Source: Nitrospira sp. (GTDB lineage: Bacteria > Nitrospirota > Nitrospiria > Nitrospirales > Nitrospiraceae). Taken from it: DNA of 64,000 bases. Positions 27,166-35,565 of the stretch are shown in pieces. How positions within the stretch are numbered: position 1 is the first letter of the stretch; each line of letters starts with the position of its first letter. A model generated the notes under the pieces. It saw only the letters and a program-made list of their open reading frames with translations. It had not been told where the DNA came from and made no database searches. The position numbers were made by a program, and so were the translations under genes. Where the stretch lies: assembly GCA_009594995.1 (NCBI GenBank), contig VOPR01000014.1, positions 1 through 64,000 of the forward strand, given 5' to 3'.

Positions 27166-28725
27166 TCAGCGAAGTTTCAGGATATTCAACATGTTTTGAG
27201 GCCACGAATCGAAGGGCGGAGTGTAGCATAGCGATTTCGCATCCACAAGCATTTGTTCCGCGATCGCAAACCGCTCACGAATAGATAATATAAGCTGCTG
27301 ATTTGGTTGACCTTTCATGTTCTCTTCGACCATTTCCAGACACCCATCGATGACTGCATCCGCAAGTTTGATCCCCATCTTCAAGTCTGGCTGAAGCTCC
27401 GGCTTCGCATGGGTCAACAGACCGCGCAGGAGCGGAATCACCTCGCAACACAGCTTCACAATTTCCATCGGCGCCTCGATCGCACCGAGCAAACCGGATG
27501 AAATTTGCAGGGCGCGATCAGGGTGGTTGGGAGGAAGCTTCCTCGCCTGAAGCACCAGGGCGTACGCCTCTCGATCAGCCTGTACCAATTCGCGGAGGCG
27601 TGTACGAATCTCGGACAGGCGTGTTTCAACCGCGCGCGCGCGATTGAGTTTTGCCACCATGACTCCCAATGCAGCCGCGAAAGACGCTGAAAGGGCGCCC
27701 ACACTCCCGCCGGTTAGCCCCTGAACATCCACCATTCCATCGAGTGCCCCCGATTTGATCGGCGGCGGGGCCTGTTCTTTCACCGGTTGCGACCCGCCCA
27801 GCTGCCCGATCGCCGCTCGCGATTCAGCACTGTCCAGTCGCGCTTCGAGCACTTGCCGTCTCTCAAATCGATCGAGGTGAAGCGCCTGTTGCGCCGTCTC
27901 AATGAGGGACTGTTCGGGTACCAGCCCGACGATCTCCGTCCCGGCCACCTCCACGCCACAAGCCGCGGCCTCCCACTGCACGGCGGCAAAGACGGCGTGA
28001 AGCGGCGTTTCCTCATGGTTCGTCAGATTCATCGACACCTGCACAAGTCCCTGGCTGCGGAGTTGGACGCCGATCGCTTTCACACAGGGAAGGCCTCCGC
28101 TGGACTGCCGAACCGCCTTCGCAATGGTCTTGGCAACCGAGAGGTCCTGGCTCTTCAAATTCACGTTAAACGCGACGAGGGGCCACCGCGCTCCCACCAC
28201 CGTCGCGCCGGCTGTTTGATGCAATTGCTTCGGTCCAAAATCCGGTACCCAGGCAGGATCGGCAGCCATCCGGTCAGCCAATCCCTTCAAGCCACCTTTT
28301 CGAATCCATTCCAGCTGTGTGCGTTCAGGCCTCGTGGCTGCCTCTTCGTAGAGAAACACAGGGATCTTCAATTCGTTCCCGATACGCTGGCCGACCATGC
28401 GCGCCAATTGCACACAGTCCTGCATGCTCACGCCACGAATAGGAACAAACGGCATGACATCCGTCGCGCCGACGCGCGGATGTTCACCCTGGTGACTGCG
28501 CAGGTCGATCACCAGCGAGGCCAGTCGTGCCATCTGAAAGGCCACCTCGGCGACGGCATAAGGCCGACCGGCAAACGTGATGACAGCACGGTGATGGTCC
28601 GGATCTTGGGTCTCGTCCAGCAAGGCCACACCTGGCACTGAGCGAACCAACGCGACTAATGCCTGGAGGACCTCGGGGTTCCGGCCTTCACTGAAATTCG
28701 GCACACATTCAACAACCTGACTCAC
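27166..28725 (-). CDS. Bifunctional glutamate formimidoyltransferase/formimidoyltetrahydrofolate cyclodeaminase
   Basis: A 519-residue fusion. The N-terminal formiminotransferase (about 1-300) starts VECVPNFSEGRNPEVLQAL and carries HQGEHPRVGATDVMPFVP. The C-terminal cyclodeaminase (about 330-519) has GLTGGSVGALSASFAAALG and a helical bundle with the CEVIPLLRGLLTHAKPE stretch. This matches the order of the vertebrate-type FTCD. The start is a GTG at 28725. No other histidine-utilisation gene is near, so its role here is probably one-carbon transfer to folate. Confidence 0.9.
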   Translation of the reverse strand: MSQVVECVPNFSEGRNPEVLQALVALVRSVPGVALLDETQDPDHHRAVITFAGRPYAVAEVAFQMARLASLVIDLRSHQGEHPRVGATDVMPFVPIRGVSMQDCVQLARMVGQRIGNELKIPVFLYEEAATRPERTQLEWIRKGGLKGLADRMAADPAWVPDFGPKQLHQTAGATVVGARWPLVAFNVNLKSQDLSVAKTIAKAVRQSSGGLPCVKAIGVQLRSQGLVQVSMNLTNHEETPLHAVFAAVQWEAAACGVEVAGTEIVGLVPEQSLIETAQQALHLDRFERRQVLEARLDSAESRAAIGQLGGSQPVKEQAPPPIKSGALDGMVDVQGLTGGSVGALSASFAAALGVMVAKLNRARAVETRLSEIRTRLRELVQADREAYALVLQARKLPPNHPDRALQISSGLLGAIEAPMEIVKLCCEVIPLLRGLLTHAKPELQPDLKMGIKLADAVIDGCLEMVEENMKGQPNQQLILSIRERFAIAEQMLVDAKSLCYTPPFDSWPQNMLNILKLR

Positions 28726-28779
28726 TGGATTCCTTCTTCCGCCCCTTTAGGCCTTCCATTCATGGGCGTCTGAGACAAG

Positions 28780-28819
28780 AAAAAAGCCGGAGGCTGGCGA
28801 CCCCAGACCCTCCGGCTTT
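28780..28819 (-). terminator. Intrinsic terminator after the tusA-dsrE2 unit
   Basis: Minus-strand AAAGCCGGAGG and CCTCCGGCTTT form a perfect 11-bp stem around a 15-nt loop, followed by TTTTTTC. It separates the tusA gene (ends 28863) from the FTCD start. Confidence 0.85.
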
Positions 28820-28862
28820 GCAAAACATGACGGCCTCGCATCCGCGCGCCTGGCGCTGAGTG

Positions 28863-29108
28863 CTACTTGGCTTTTTTGACGAAGGCCTTGTAAATCCGCT
28901 TGGATGAGCTCTGCTCCTCTTCCAAACCCACCATTTCATGGCCGGTCGTCTCGCACCAAGCCGGCATATCCTTCTTAATGCCTTCGTCGTCCGAGACGAC
29001 CTCCAGCACCTGACCCATCGTGAGTTCTTTGATCTTCTTCGAGGTCAAAATAATCGGCATCGGGCAGAAATACCCCAGCGTATCGAGCTTCACATCAGCC
29101 TGTATCAT
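28863..29108 (-). CDS. tusA: TusA-family sulfur-carrier protein
   Basis: An 81-residue protein with the TusA Cys-Pro motif: LDTLGYFCPMPIILTSKKI, where the cysteine carries persulfide sulfur. It ends in a Lys-rich tail. GAGGAGAGGGC lies directly before the ATG at 29108. It is 20 nt after the dsrE2-like gene, the arrangement found in sulfur-relay cassettes of many sulfur-oxidising bacteria. A terminator follows. Confidence 0.9.
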   Translation of the reverse strand: MIQADVKLDTLGYFCPMPIILTSKKIKELTMGQVLEVVSDDEGIKKDMPAWCETTGHEMVGLEEEQSSSKRIYKAFVKKAK

Positions 29109-29128
29109 GCCCTCTCCTCAGCCCCTGC

Positions 29129-29659
29129 TTATATGAACAGATTGACACTACCCTGCTTGGCTTCCGCCAGGTAGGTGGTCACACCGGCAAATTGGTCGAT
29201 TCCGTCGATCAACGTGTCTTTCGTAATCCCCATCAAACCCATCGTGGTGGTGCAGGCGATGAAGCGCACGTCGAGATCCAGCGCCATCTGCATCAGCTCG
29301 GGCACACCGGGCATGCGATTCTGCTTCATCACGATTTGCATCATCTTCGTGCCCAGCCCCCAAAAATGGAAGCGGGACAAAGGCAACGTATCGGCGCCAC
29401 CTTTGTTGAGGAAGCCGAACATCCGACGCAACCAATCCGACGCAGAGCTGCTCGCCCCTTTTTTGCGAATCGTGTTGAGGCCCCAGAAGGTAAAAAAGAC
29501 CGTCACCCGCATCCCCATCGCGGCGGCGCCGGTCGCAATGATAAAGGCGGCCATGGCCTTATCGAGGTCCCCACTGAGGAGCACGATGGTCACGCGGTCA
29601 GCCTTCGAGTCCCGAAGTTGCGCCAGGGCGGCTGTGGGCTCGATTTGTGCGGTCGTCAT
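29129..29659 (-). CDS. DsrE2-like sulfur-transfer protein
   Basis: A 176-residue DsrE/DsrF/DrsH-like protein. It begins with RVTIVLLSGDLDKAMAAFII, continues with MRVTVFFTFWGLNTIRKKG and has the cysteine region DVRFIACTTTMGLMGITKD near the end, similar to DsrE2 (Cys followed by Met-x-x-Met-Gly). Hydrophobic patches suggest membrane association. GAGGT precedes the ATG at 29659. It heads the dsrE2-tusA unit. A role in persulfide transfer is inferred; a rhodanese is not present nearby. Confidence 0.85.
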   Translation of the reverse strand: MTTAQIEPTAALAQLRDSKADRVTIVLLSGDLDKAMAAFIIATGAAAMGMRVTVFFTFWGLNTIRKKGASSSASDWLRRMFGFLNKGGADTLPLSRFHFWGLGTKMMQIVMKQNRMPGVPELMQMALDLDVRFIACTTTMGLMGITKDTLIDGIDQFAGVTTYLAEAKQGSVNLFI

Positions 29660-29818
29660 CGCTTACCTCTTCTTCCGGAGCACACAGAGCACAGAATAAA
29701 CTATCGAAAATGACTATAGTCTCCGCTTCTTTTTCTTGTCAAGAAATCCGGGACCCGCCCCCGCGCCTACACGTATCAATGCTGCTGGACTGTAGCGTAG
29801 ACCCGCGCCGTCACTTGC

Positions 29819-29847
29819 TTGACCTGTTGCAGGCCCGCCGTTATAGT
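29819..29847 (+). promoter_or_regulatory. Strong sigma-70-type promoter of the Rieske oxygenase gene
   Basis: TTGACC at 29819-29824, 17-bp spacer, TATAGT at 29842-29847. The start would be about 29854, leaving a 33-nt leader. Confidence 0.65.
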
Positions 29848-29886
29848 CCATTCGTCCATCGAGAGTCTTTCATCGCCTTGTGATCT

Positions 29887-30975
29887 ATGAGCACTGACCT
29901 CATCACCGAAATCAAACCGACGAAAAGTGCCCCTCTGTTCGGGTTCTGGTACCCGGCGGCCACCAGCAGCTCCTTAGCCGTCGGCCAGATGCAAACCCAG
30001 GTGATGTTGGGACTTCCCATTCTCATTTGCCGAGACCGCCAGGGACAGGTGGCGGCCATGCGCGATATCTGCCCGCATCGGGGAATGCCGTTGTCGTTCG
30101 GCCATTTTGACGGCGAGCGCGTCGAATGCGCCTATCATGGATGGCAATTCGATACGGGCGGCCGCTGCCGCCATATCCCGGCCCTGGTCGAAGGCTCTGC
30201 ACTCCAGCCCGACAAAATCGGCATCACCTCCTACCCCTGCCAGGATCAGGACGGGTATGTGTGGGTTTTTCTTCCCGATCCGCAACAGCCGAATCAAACT
30301 GTGCCGGATCTCCCGCGCCTACCGTTGCCCTCCCAGCCGTATCGCATGGTCCAGATCTCGACGATTTTAGACTGCACCATCGACGACGGCATCGTCGGCC
30401 TCATGGATCCGGCCCACGGCCCCTTCGTCCATCAAAGTTCCTGGTGGCGGACCCAGGCCAGCATGCATGACAAGGCCAAAACCTTCGAGCCCATCCCTAA
30501 TGGATTTCGTATGGTGCCCCACGCACCTTCGAAAAACAGCGGCCCCTACAAGTTGCTGAACAAACTCTACGGCGGGCCGTTGACCACGACCATCGACTTC
30601 GTGCTGCCTAACCAGCGGTTCGAATTCGTGCAATGTGGTTCGATGTTCGTGTCCTCGCGCGCCACCGTCACCCCGGTCGGCGAGCAACAATGTCGCATCG
30701 ATTTCACCGCCGCCTGGAACATTCTCCCCTGGTTGCCATTCGCAAAACCGCTGTTCCGATATTTTGCCAATATCTTCATGAAGCAGGACAAACAGGCGAT
30801 GGAACGGCAGGCGGTGGGATTAAAGTACAAGCCCGCGCTGATGCTGATCGACGACGCAGACACCCCTGCCAAGTGGTACTACAAGCTGAAGGCCGCGCAC
30901 CTCGCCTCGGTGCAAACCGGACGTCCACTGGACCATCCGCTCAAGGGCCCTGTCACGCTCCGGTGGAGAAGTTAG
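29887..30975 (+). CDS. Rieske non-heme iron oxygenase
   Basis: A 362-residue oxygenase of the Rieske ring-hydroxylating/PaO-like family. The Rieske ligands are in ICPHRGMPLSFG and CAYHGWQFDTG. The mononuclear iron site is in DDGIVGLMDPAHGPFVH (two histidines five residues apart), with a third ligand expected later. The C-terminal part is a helix-rich membrane-like region (WNILPWLPFAKPLFRYFANI). Substrate cannot be told. The small Rieske ferredoxin at 4827-5144 could be a partner. Its promoter is unusually good. Confidence 0.9.
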   Translation: MSTDLITEIKPTKSAPLFGFWYPAATSSSLAVGQMQTQVMLGLPILICRDRQGQVAAMRDICPHRGMPLSFGHFDGERVECAYHGWQFDTGGRCRHIPALVEGSALQPDKIGITSYPCQDQDGYVWVFLPDPQQPNQTVPDLPRLPLPSQPYRMVQISTILDCTIDDGIVGLMDPAHGPFVHQSSWWRTQASMHDKAKTFEPIPNGFRMVPHAPSKNSGPYKLLNKLYGGPLTTTIDFVLPNQRFEFVQCGSMFVSSRATVTPVGEQQCRIDFTAAWNILPWLPFAKPLFRYFANIFMKQDKQAMERQAVGLKYKPALMLIDDADTPAKWYYKLKAAHLASVQTGRPLDHPLKGPVTLRWRS

Positions 30976-30984
30976 CAGGCAAGC

Positions 30985-33009
30985 CTATTTGATCTGGTGA
31001 CTCGTCCCGTGATTGGGCTCGTTCAGCAGCGCCATGGCCCGACGAATCTGATCGCGTGAACCGAGCAACGTGACCACGTCGCCGGCTTGCAGGCGTACGG
31101 TTTCAGAGGGATTGGATTGGGTGACCTGGCTGCGCGTCCAGGCGATCACCGAGGCGCCGGTCCGGGGACGAATCGACAATTCGGTCAGCGACTTGCCCAC
31201 CGCCGGAGCCTCCTCATCGATCCGGCAGGTTTCCACTTCGACATCGGTCAGCGTTCCACCACGTAAATGATGTGCTAACTCCGGCATCTCGCTCCGCCGC
31301 AGCAAGGCATAGCCCTCTCGCCTGATTTGTTCGGCTTTTCGCGCCACGAATTCCTGCGGCAAACTGTAGGTGCGCAGCACCAGGGCAAAGATTTCAATCG
31401 ACGTTTCGAACTCTTCCGGCACCACATCGTCCGCACCCAGCTGATGCAGCTCTTCCAGCTCTCTCAAATAGCGCGTACGCACAACGATGTGCAGCTTCGG
31501 ATTCAATCCTTTGGCGACCTTGACCGTTCGCCGGGCCGTGAACGGATCGGACAAGGCCACGACCAGCACTTTGGCATCTTCGATTTTCATGTGCCGAAGG
31601 ACATTGGCGTTCGAGCCGTCGCCGTAGTAGATCGGCACCCCATGACGCGCCTCCCGACGAACCGTTTCGCCGTCCAGGTCGAGGGCTACGTGCGGGATCT
31701 CCGTTTCGCTCAATACGCGGGCGAGGTTGCGACCGTTGAGGCCGTAGCCCACGATAATCACATGGTCCTTGATCCGGATCTGCGAACCCTCAAGTTGCTC
31801 CACGTGCGCCGCGGTGCGGGTCGGCATCCAGCCGCGAACCCGCTGCATCGCCTCGATCCGACGTCCCAGATCGGGCGACCATTGCATCAAAAATGGCGTC
31901 ACCACCATGGTTAGCACCGACACCGTCAAAAATAACTGGTACTGGTCCCCAGTGAACAGGCCGGCATCCTGCCCCTGTTGCGCCAGGATGAAACTGAATT
32001 CCCCGACCTGCGCGAGCGCCACGCCGACCAGCACCGACGACCTGGGTGGAGCCCCCGCCGCCACCATCGCCCCGCCGCCGGTGATCAGTTTTCCGACAAG
32101 AACCGCCAGCAGAAGACCCAGCACAATGAACGGATGCTCCAGCACCACACGCATGTCCATCAAGACGCCGATGGACACGAAAAACAGGCTATTGAAACTG
32201 TCACGGAACGGCAGGACCTCGGCCAGGGCCTGATGGCTGTACTCGGATTCCGAAATGACCAACCCGGCGATAAACGCACCGAGTGCAAGCGAGAGTCCGC
32301 CCAGAGACGTCAGCCAGGCAATCCCGAGACAGAGCACAATGATCGAAAGCAGAAACAGCTCCCGGCTTCGACTCCGCACGATATGGCGCAGGAGCCGCGG
32401 CACGAGATACCAGGCCGCCGCGACGATCAATCCGACCACAATCGCCGCCTTGACCAAGGTCATCAGCACCGTCCCCATCGCACTCCCGGTCGGAGTGCCC
32501 AGGATCGGCGTCACTAGCATCATCGGGACGACGGCCAGATCCTGGAAGATCAGAATCGCAACGGTGGCGCGCCCGTGAAACGAATCACTCTCACCCTGTT
32601 CCGAAAGGGCCTTCAGCACGATGGCCGTGCTGCTCAATGAGAGGAGAAAACCCCAAAAGATTCCCTGTTGATACGACAGGCCCACCGCCAGAGCCCCGAG
32701 TAACGCCAGAATGAGGACGCCCCCTGTTTGAACCGGCGCAGCGACCATGAGAATGCGGCGAGCCGCTGCGAAGTGCGCGGAGGAAAACTCCATTCCGATC
32801 GTGAAGAGCAACAAGACGATGCCGATTTCAGCCAGCACCTGTACTTGGGACACATCTGGGATGAGATGCAGTCCATGGGGGCCGATCAGCGCGCCGGCAA
32901 CCAGAAATCCGGCGATCGAGGGCAAGCGAAACTGATGGAAGATAAACACCACAGCCGTGGACACGGCATAGATCACCAACAGATCGCCGAGAACTGCGTA
33001 GTCACTCAT
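30985..33009 (-). CDS. Monovalent cation:proton antiporter-2 family (Kef/YbaL-like)
   Basis: Potassium (or sodium)/proton antiporter of 674 residues. About twelve transmembrane helices (from GDLLVIYAVSTAVVFIFHQF to QLFLTVSVLTMVVTPFLMQW) are followed by an NAD-binding RCK domain (KDHVIIVGYGLNGRNLARVL) and a TrkA-C domain (GTLTDVEVETCRIDEEAPAV to GDVVTLLGSRDQIRRAM). The ATG at 33009 is used; a reading to 33123 adds a long basic extension before the first helix. Regulation by NAD(H) or glutathione is known for relatives but not shown here. Confidence 0.9.
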   Translation of the reverse strand: MSDYAVLGDLLVIYAVSTAVVFIFHQFRLPSIAGFLVAGALIGPHGLHLIPDVSQVQVLAEIGIVLLLFTIGMEFSSAHFAAARRILMVAAPVQTGGVLILALLGALAVGLSYQQGIFWGFLLSLSSTAIVLKALSEQGESDSFHGRATVAILIFQDLAVVPMMLVTPILGTPTGSAMGTVLMTLVKAAIVVGLIVAAAWYLVPRLLRHIVRSRSRELFLLSIIVLCLGIAWLTSLGGLSLALGAFIAGLVISESEYSHQALAEVLPFRDSFNSLFFVSIGVLMDMRVVLEHPFIVLGLLLAVLVGKLITGGGAMVAAGAPPRSSVLVGVALAQVGEFSFILAQQGQDAGLFTGDQYQLFLTVSVLTMVVTPFLMQWSPDLGRRIEAMQRVRGWMPTRTAAHVEQLEGSQIRIKDHVIIVGYGLNGRNLARVLSETEIPHVALDLDGETVRREARHGVPIYYGDGSNANVLRHMKIEDAKVLVVALSDPFTARRTVKVAKGLNPKLHIVVRTRYLRELEELHQLGADDVVPEEFETSIEIFALVLRTYSLPQEFVARKAEQIRREGYALLRRSEMPELAHHLRGGTLTDVEVETCRIDEEAPAVGKSLTELSIRPRTGASVIAWTRSQVTQSNPSETVRLQAGDVVTLLGSRDQIRRAMALLNEPNHGTSHQIK

Positions 33010-33177
33010 AGGGCGTAGAAATTCTGAATGTCGGTTCGAACAGGCATGACTGCGCGTTCGTGACGCAGCATACCGTAGGGATCTCAACGGAACAAGGAGT
33101 TCCGCTTGTCCGACACCAGGCACTCAGTTACAGTGATGCGCTTGTCTGCATGAACCGGCGAACTGGGGGAGGCTTCT

Positions 33178-33861
33178 CTGCGCGCGATCATTTTTGACTT
33201 CAACGGCGTCATCGCCGACGATGAAACGCCTCACCTGGAATGCTTTCAGCAGGCTCTGAAGGAAGCCGGACTCAGCCTGAGCAAGGAGGAGTATTACGGA
33301 ACCTACCTCGGCATGGATGAACGGACCTGCGCCGCCACGTTGCTCGAACAGCGGGATGGCGCCTGCGATCACGCTGTCCATGCCCGGATCATCGAACGGA
33401 AAGCTGTCCTCTTTCGTGACCATACCGCCACCCACAAACCGGCACTGTTTACCTGGGTGACCAGTTTTGTGGAACAGGCGGTCGGACAATATCGGCTGGC
33501 CGTCGCATCCGGCGGCAGGCGGGAACAGATCCTAGCCGCACTCCTCGGCACTCGCATTGAACATGTATTCGAACTGATCGTCTCCGCCGATGAATGTCTC
33601 GTGGGAAAACCTGCTCCCGCGATTTATGAATTCACCCTGCGTCAATTAAACACTCTCCGGCCCAGACCGCCGCTGCTTCGGTCCGGCGAATGCCTGGTGA
33701 TCGAGGATTCCCGTGCCGGAATTCAGGCAGGCCTGAGAGCTGGTATGCGTGTCCTCGCAGTCGCGACTACCTATCCGCCCTCGCAACTGACCGACGCACA
33801 CCTGGTCCTCCAGACTCTGGACGGAGTCGATCCGGGGGACCTGGCCCACCGGCTTTTCTAG
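33178..33861 (+). CDS. HAD-family hydrolase with probable CTG start
   Basis: A 227-residue HAD protein whose natural N-terminus reads (M)RAIIFDFNGVIADDETPH. The only codons that fit are upstream of the first ATG at 33313: the frame opens after TGA at 33151-33153 and holds no ATG, GTG or TTG before the motif. CTG at 33178 lies five nt after GGGGGAGG (33165-33172). Motifs DFNG, then SGGRREQIL, KPAPAIYEF and VIEDSRAGIQAGLRAGMRV are present. Asn9 replaces the usual general-acid Asp, so simple phosphatase activity is doubtful. Confidence 0.8.
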   Translation: MRAIIFDFNGVIADDETPHLECFQQALKEAGLSLSKEEYYGTYLGMDERTCAATLLEQRDGACDHAVHARIIERKAVLFRDHTATHKPALFTWVTSFVEQAVGQYRLAVASGGRREQILAALLGTRIEHVFELIVSADECLVGKPAPAIYEFTLRQLNTLRPRPPLLRSGECLVIEDSRAGIQAGLRAGMRVLAVATTYPPSQLTDAHLVLQTLDGVDPGDLAHRLF

Positions 33862-33911
33862 CCCTTGTATCCGAAGGTTTCACTCGACAGGGGGAACAGA
33901 AGCGGCAGGAA

Positions 33912-34322
33912 TTAGAACGGAATGCGAATCCCCATCTGAAACTCGTTCGGCATCATGCTTTTGCCCATGGACTCGCCGAAGAGATTTTGTTGCGGGAGGA
34001 CCGGCTGTGGGCTCAAGGCCCGATCACGTTCCGTCACGTAGCCTCCACCAAACCCGGCGCCAATGTAGGGAATCAACGTCTGCTCGCTGACACGCAACCG
34101 GCCGCTCAGCACCGGCGCCTGACGAAACAGGTCCGCGCGCCGTTCATTCGTAGCGGGAACATACACCACGTCTTCTTGGGATTGACTCCGTAATTCAGCC
34201 AGGGCGGGCACGGAAGCCGATGGCGACTCAGCGAAAGCCTGGCCCACACCTGCACTCACCACACAACCGGCGGCAAGAAACACAGACGCCAGCCGCACTA
34301 TTTGGGGGACGATGGAATCCAT
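33912..34322 (-). CDS. Secreted protein of unknown function
   Basis: A 136-residue exported protein (signal peptide VRLASVFLAAGCVVSAGVGQ, cleavage near AFA-ES). The mature part has LIPYIGAGFGGGYVTERD and ends in FQMGIRIPF, an aromatic last residue, as in beta-barrel outer-membrane proteins, but it is short for a barrel. AAGG lies upstream of the ATG at 34322. No family is recognised. Confidence 0.65.
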   Translation of the reverse strand: MDSIVPQIVRLASVFLAAGCVVSAGVGQAFAESPSASVPALAELRSQSQEDVVYVPATNERRADLFRQAPVLSGRLRVSEQTLIPYIGAGFGGGYVTERDRALSPQPVLPQQNLFGESMGKSMMPNEFQMGIRIPF

Positions 34323-34518
34323 AGTTCATACCTTACTCCATGTGCAAGGGCACAACAAGTAGCCGTCCCACCGACGACTGTGGTCAGAGAGTGGGGCAGT
34401 TCAAAAAAATAAAGCGGATTATTGCGTCGTGATGCGCGAGGGGCTGACGGCTGGTGAACAGCCTCACAAGTCGGCGCAACAGGAGAGGGTGGACTTCAGG
34501 GTTTCACTCCGGTGCCGA

Positions 34519-35541
34519 TCAGATCTTGTAGTACTCCCGGTACCACTCCACGAAGCGCGCGATGCCGGTTTCGATTGGCGTTGCCGGCTTGAAGCCCGTA
34601 TCACGCATCAGATCGGCGACATCGGCATAGGTCGCCGGGACGTCACCGGCTTGCAGGGGCAGGAAGTTCTTTTCGGCCTTCTTGCCGAGCGTCTGCTCAA
34701 GCACCTCGATGAATCGCAGGAGGTCTACCGGCTGGTTGTTGCCGATATTGTAGAGTCGATAGGGCGCGGAACTGCTGCCGGGATCGGGATTGTCACTCGA
34801 CCACTGGGGATCGACCGGCGCAGGCCGGTCGAGCGTGCGCAATACGCCTTCGGCGATATCGTCGACATAGGTAAAGTCGCGCTGCATCTTCCCGTGGTTG
34901 AAGACGTCGATTGGCTTCCCTTCTAGAATCGCCTTGGTAAACAGAAACAACGCCATATCCGGACGGCCCCATGGTCCGTAGACCGTAAAGAATCTCAACC
35001 CTGTGATCGGGAATCGATAGAGATGCGCATAACAATGCGCCATGAGCTCATTGGCCTTCTTCGTGGCGGCATACAGCGAGACCGGATGATCGACATTGTC
35101 ATGCACGGAGAAGGGCATCTTCGTGTGCCCTCCGTACACCGAACTCGTGGAGGCATAGACGAGGTGCTCGGCCTTGTGATGCCGGCAGCCTTCCAGGATA
35201 TTCAGAAATCCGTCGATGTTGCTGGCGGTATACGCATGGGGATTCACCAGTGAATAGCGGACGCCGGCTTGCGCCGCCAGGTGCACCACTCGGCGAATGG
35301 GATGCTGCTCGAAGAGGGCGGCCATGCCGGCACGATCGGACAGATCCAACTTGACGAATTGAAAGTGGGGGTGCGACTGGAGTCGCGCGAGCCGCGCTTC
35401 TTTGAGGCGCACGTCGTAGTAGTCGTTCAGATTATCCAGACCGAGCACGGTGTCACCGCGATCAAGCAAGCGCCGACTCACATGAGACCCGATGAATCCG
35501 GCGGCGCCGGTGACGAGCACTAAGCCTTTCGCAGACCCCAT
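34519..35541 (-). CDS. UDP-glucuronate 4-epimerase-like SDR
   Basis: A 340-residue NAD-dependent sugar epimerase: [15 protein letters not shown] (GxxGxxG), [18 protein letters not shown], catalytic Tyr-x3-Lys in [10 protein letters not shown], and the long C-terminal domain with [14 protein letters not shown] ([15 protein letters not shown]). The [10 protein letters not shown] and [11 protein letters not shown] patches are typical of UDP-glucuronate epimerases. It would convert the UDP-glucuronate made by ugd at 9900-11219 into UDP-galacturonate. GGGAAGAG lies before the ATG at 35541. Confidence 0.88.
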   Translation of the reverse strand: MGSAKGLVLVTGAAGFIGSHVSRRLLDRGDTVLGLDNLNDYYDVRLKEARLARLQSHPHFQFVKLDLSDRAGMAALFEQHPIRRVVHLAAQAGVRYSLVNPHAYTASNIDGFLNILEGCRHHKAEHLVYASTSSVYGGHTKMPFSVHDNVDHPVSLYAATKKANELMAHCYAHLYRFPITGLRFFTVYGPWGRPDMALFLFTKAILEGKPIDVFNHGKMQRDFTYVDDIAEGVLRTLDRPAPVDPQWSSDNPDPGSSSAPYRLYNIGNNQPVDLLRFIEVLEQTLGKKAEKNFLPLQAGDVPATYADVADLMRDTGFKPATPIETGIARFVEWYREYYKI

Positions 35542-35565
35542 AGCAACTCTTCCCTTCTGGACAAA

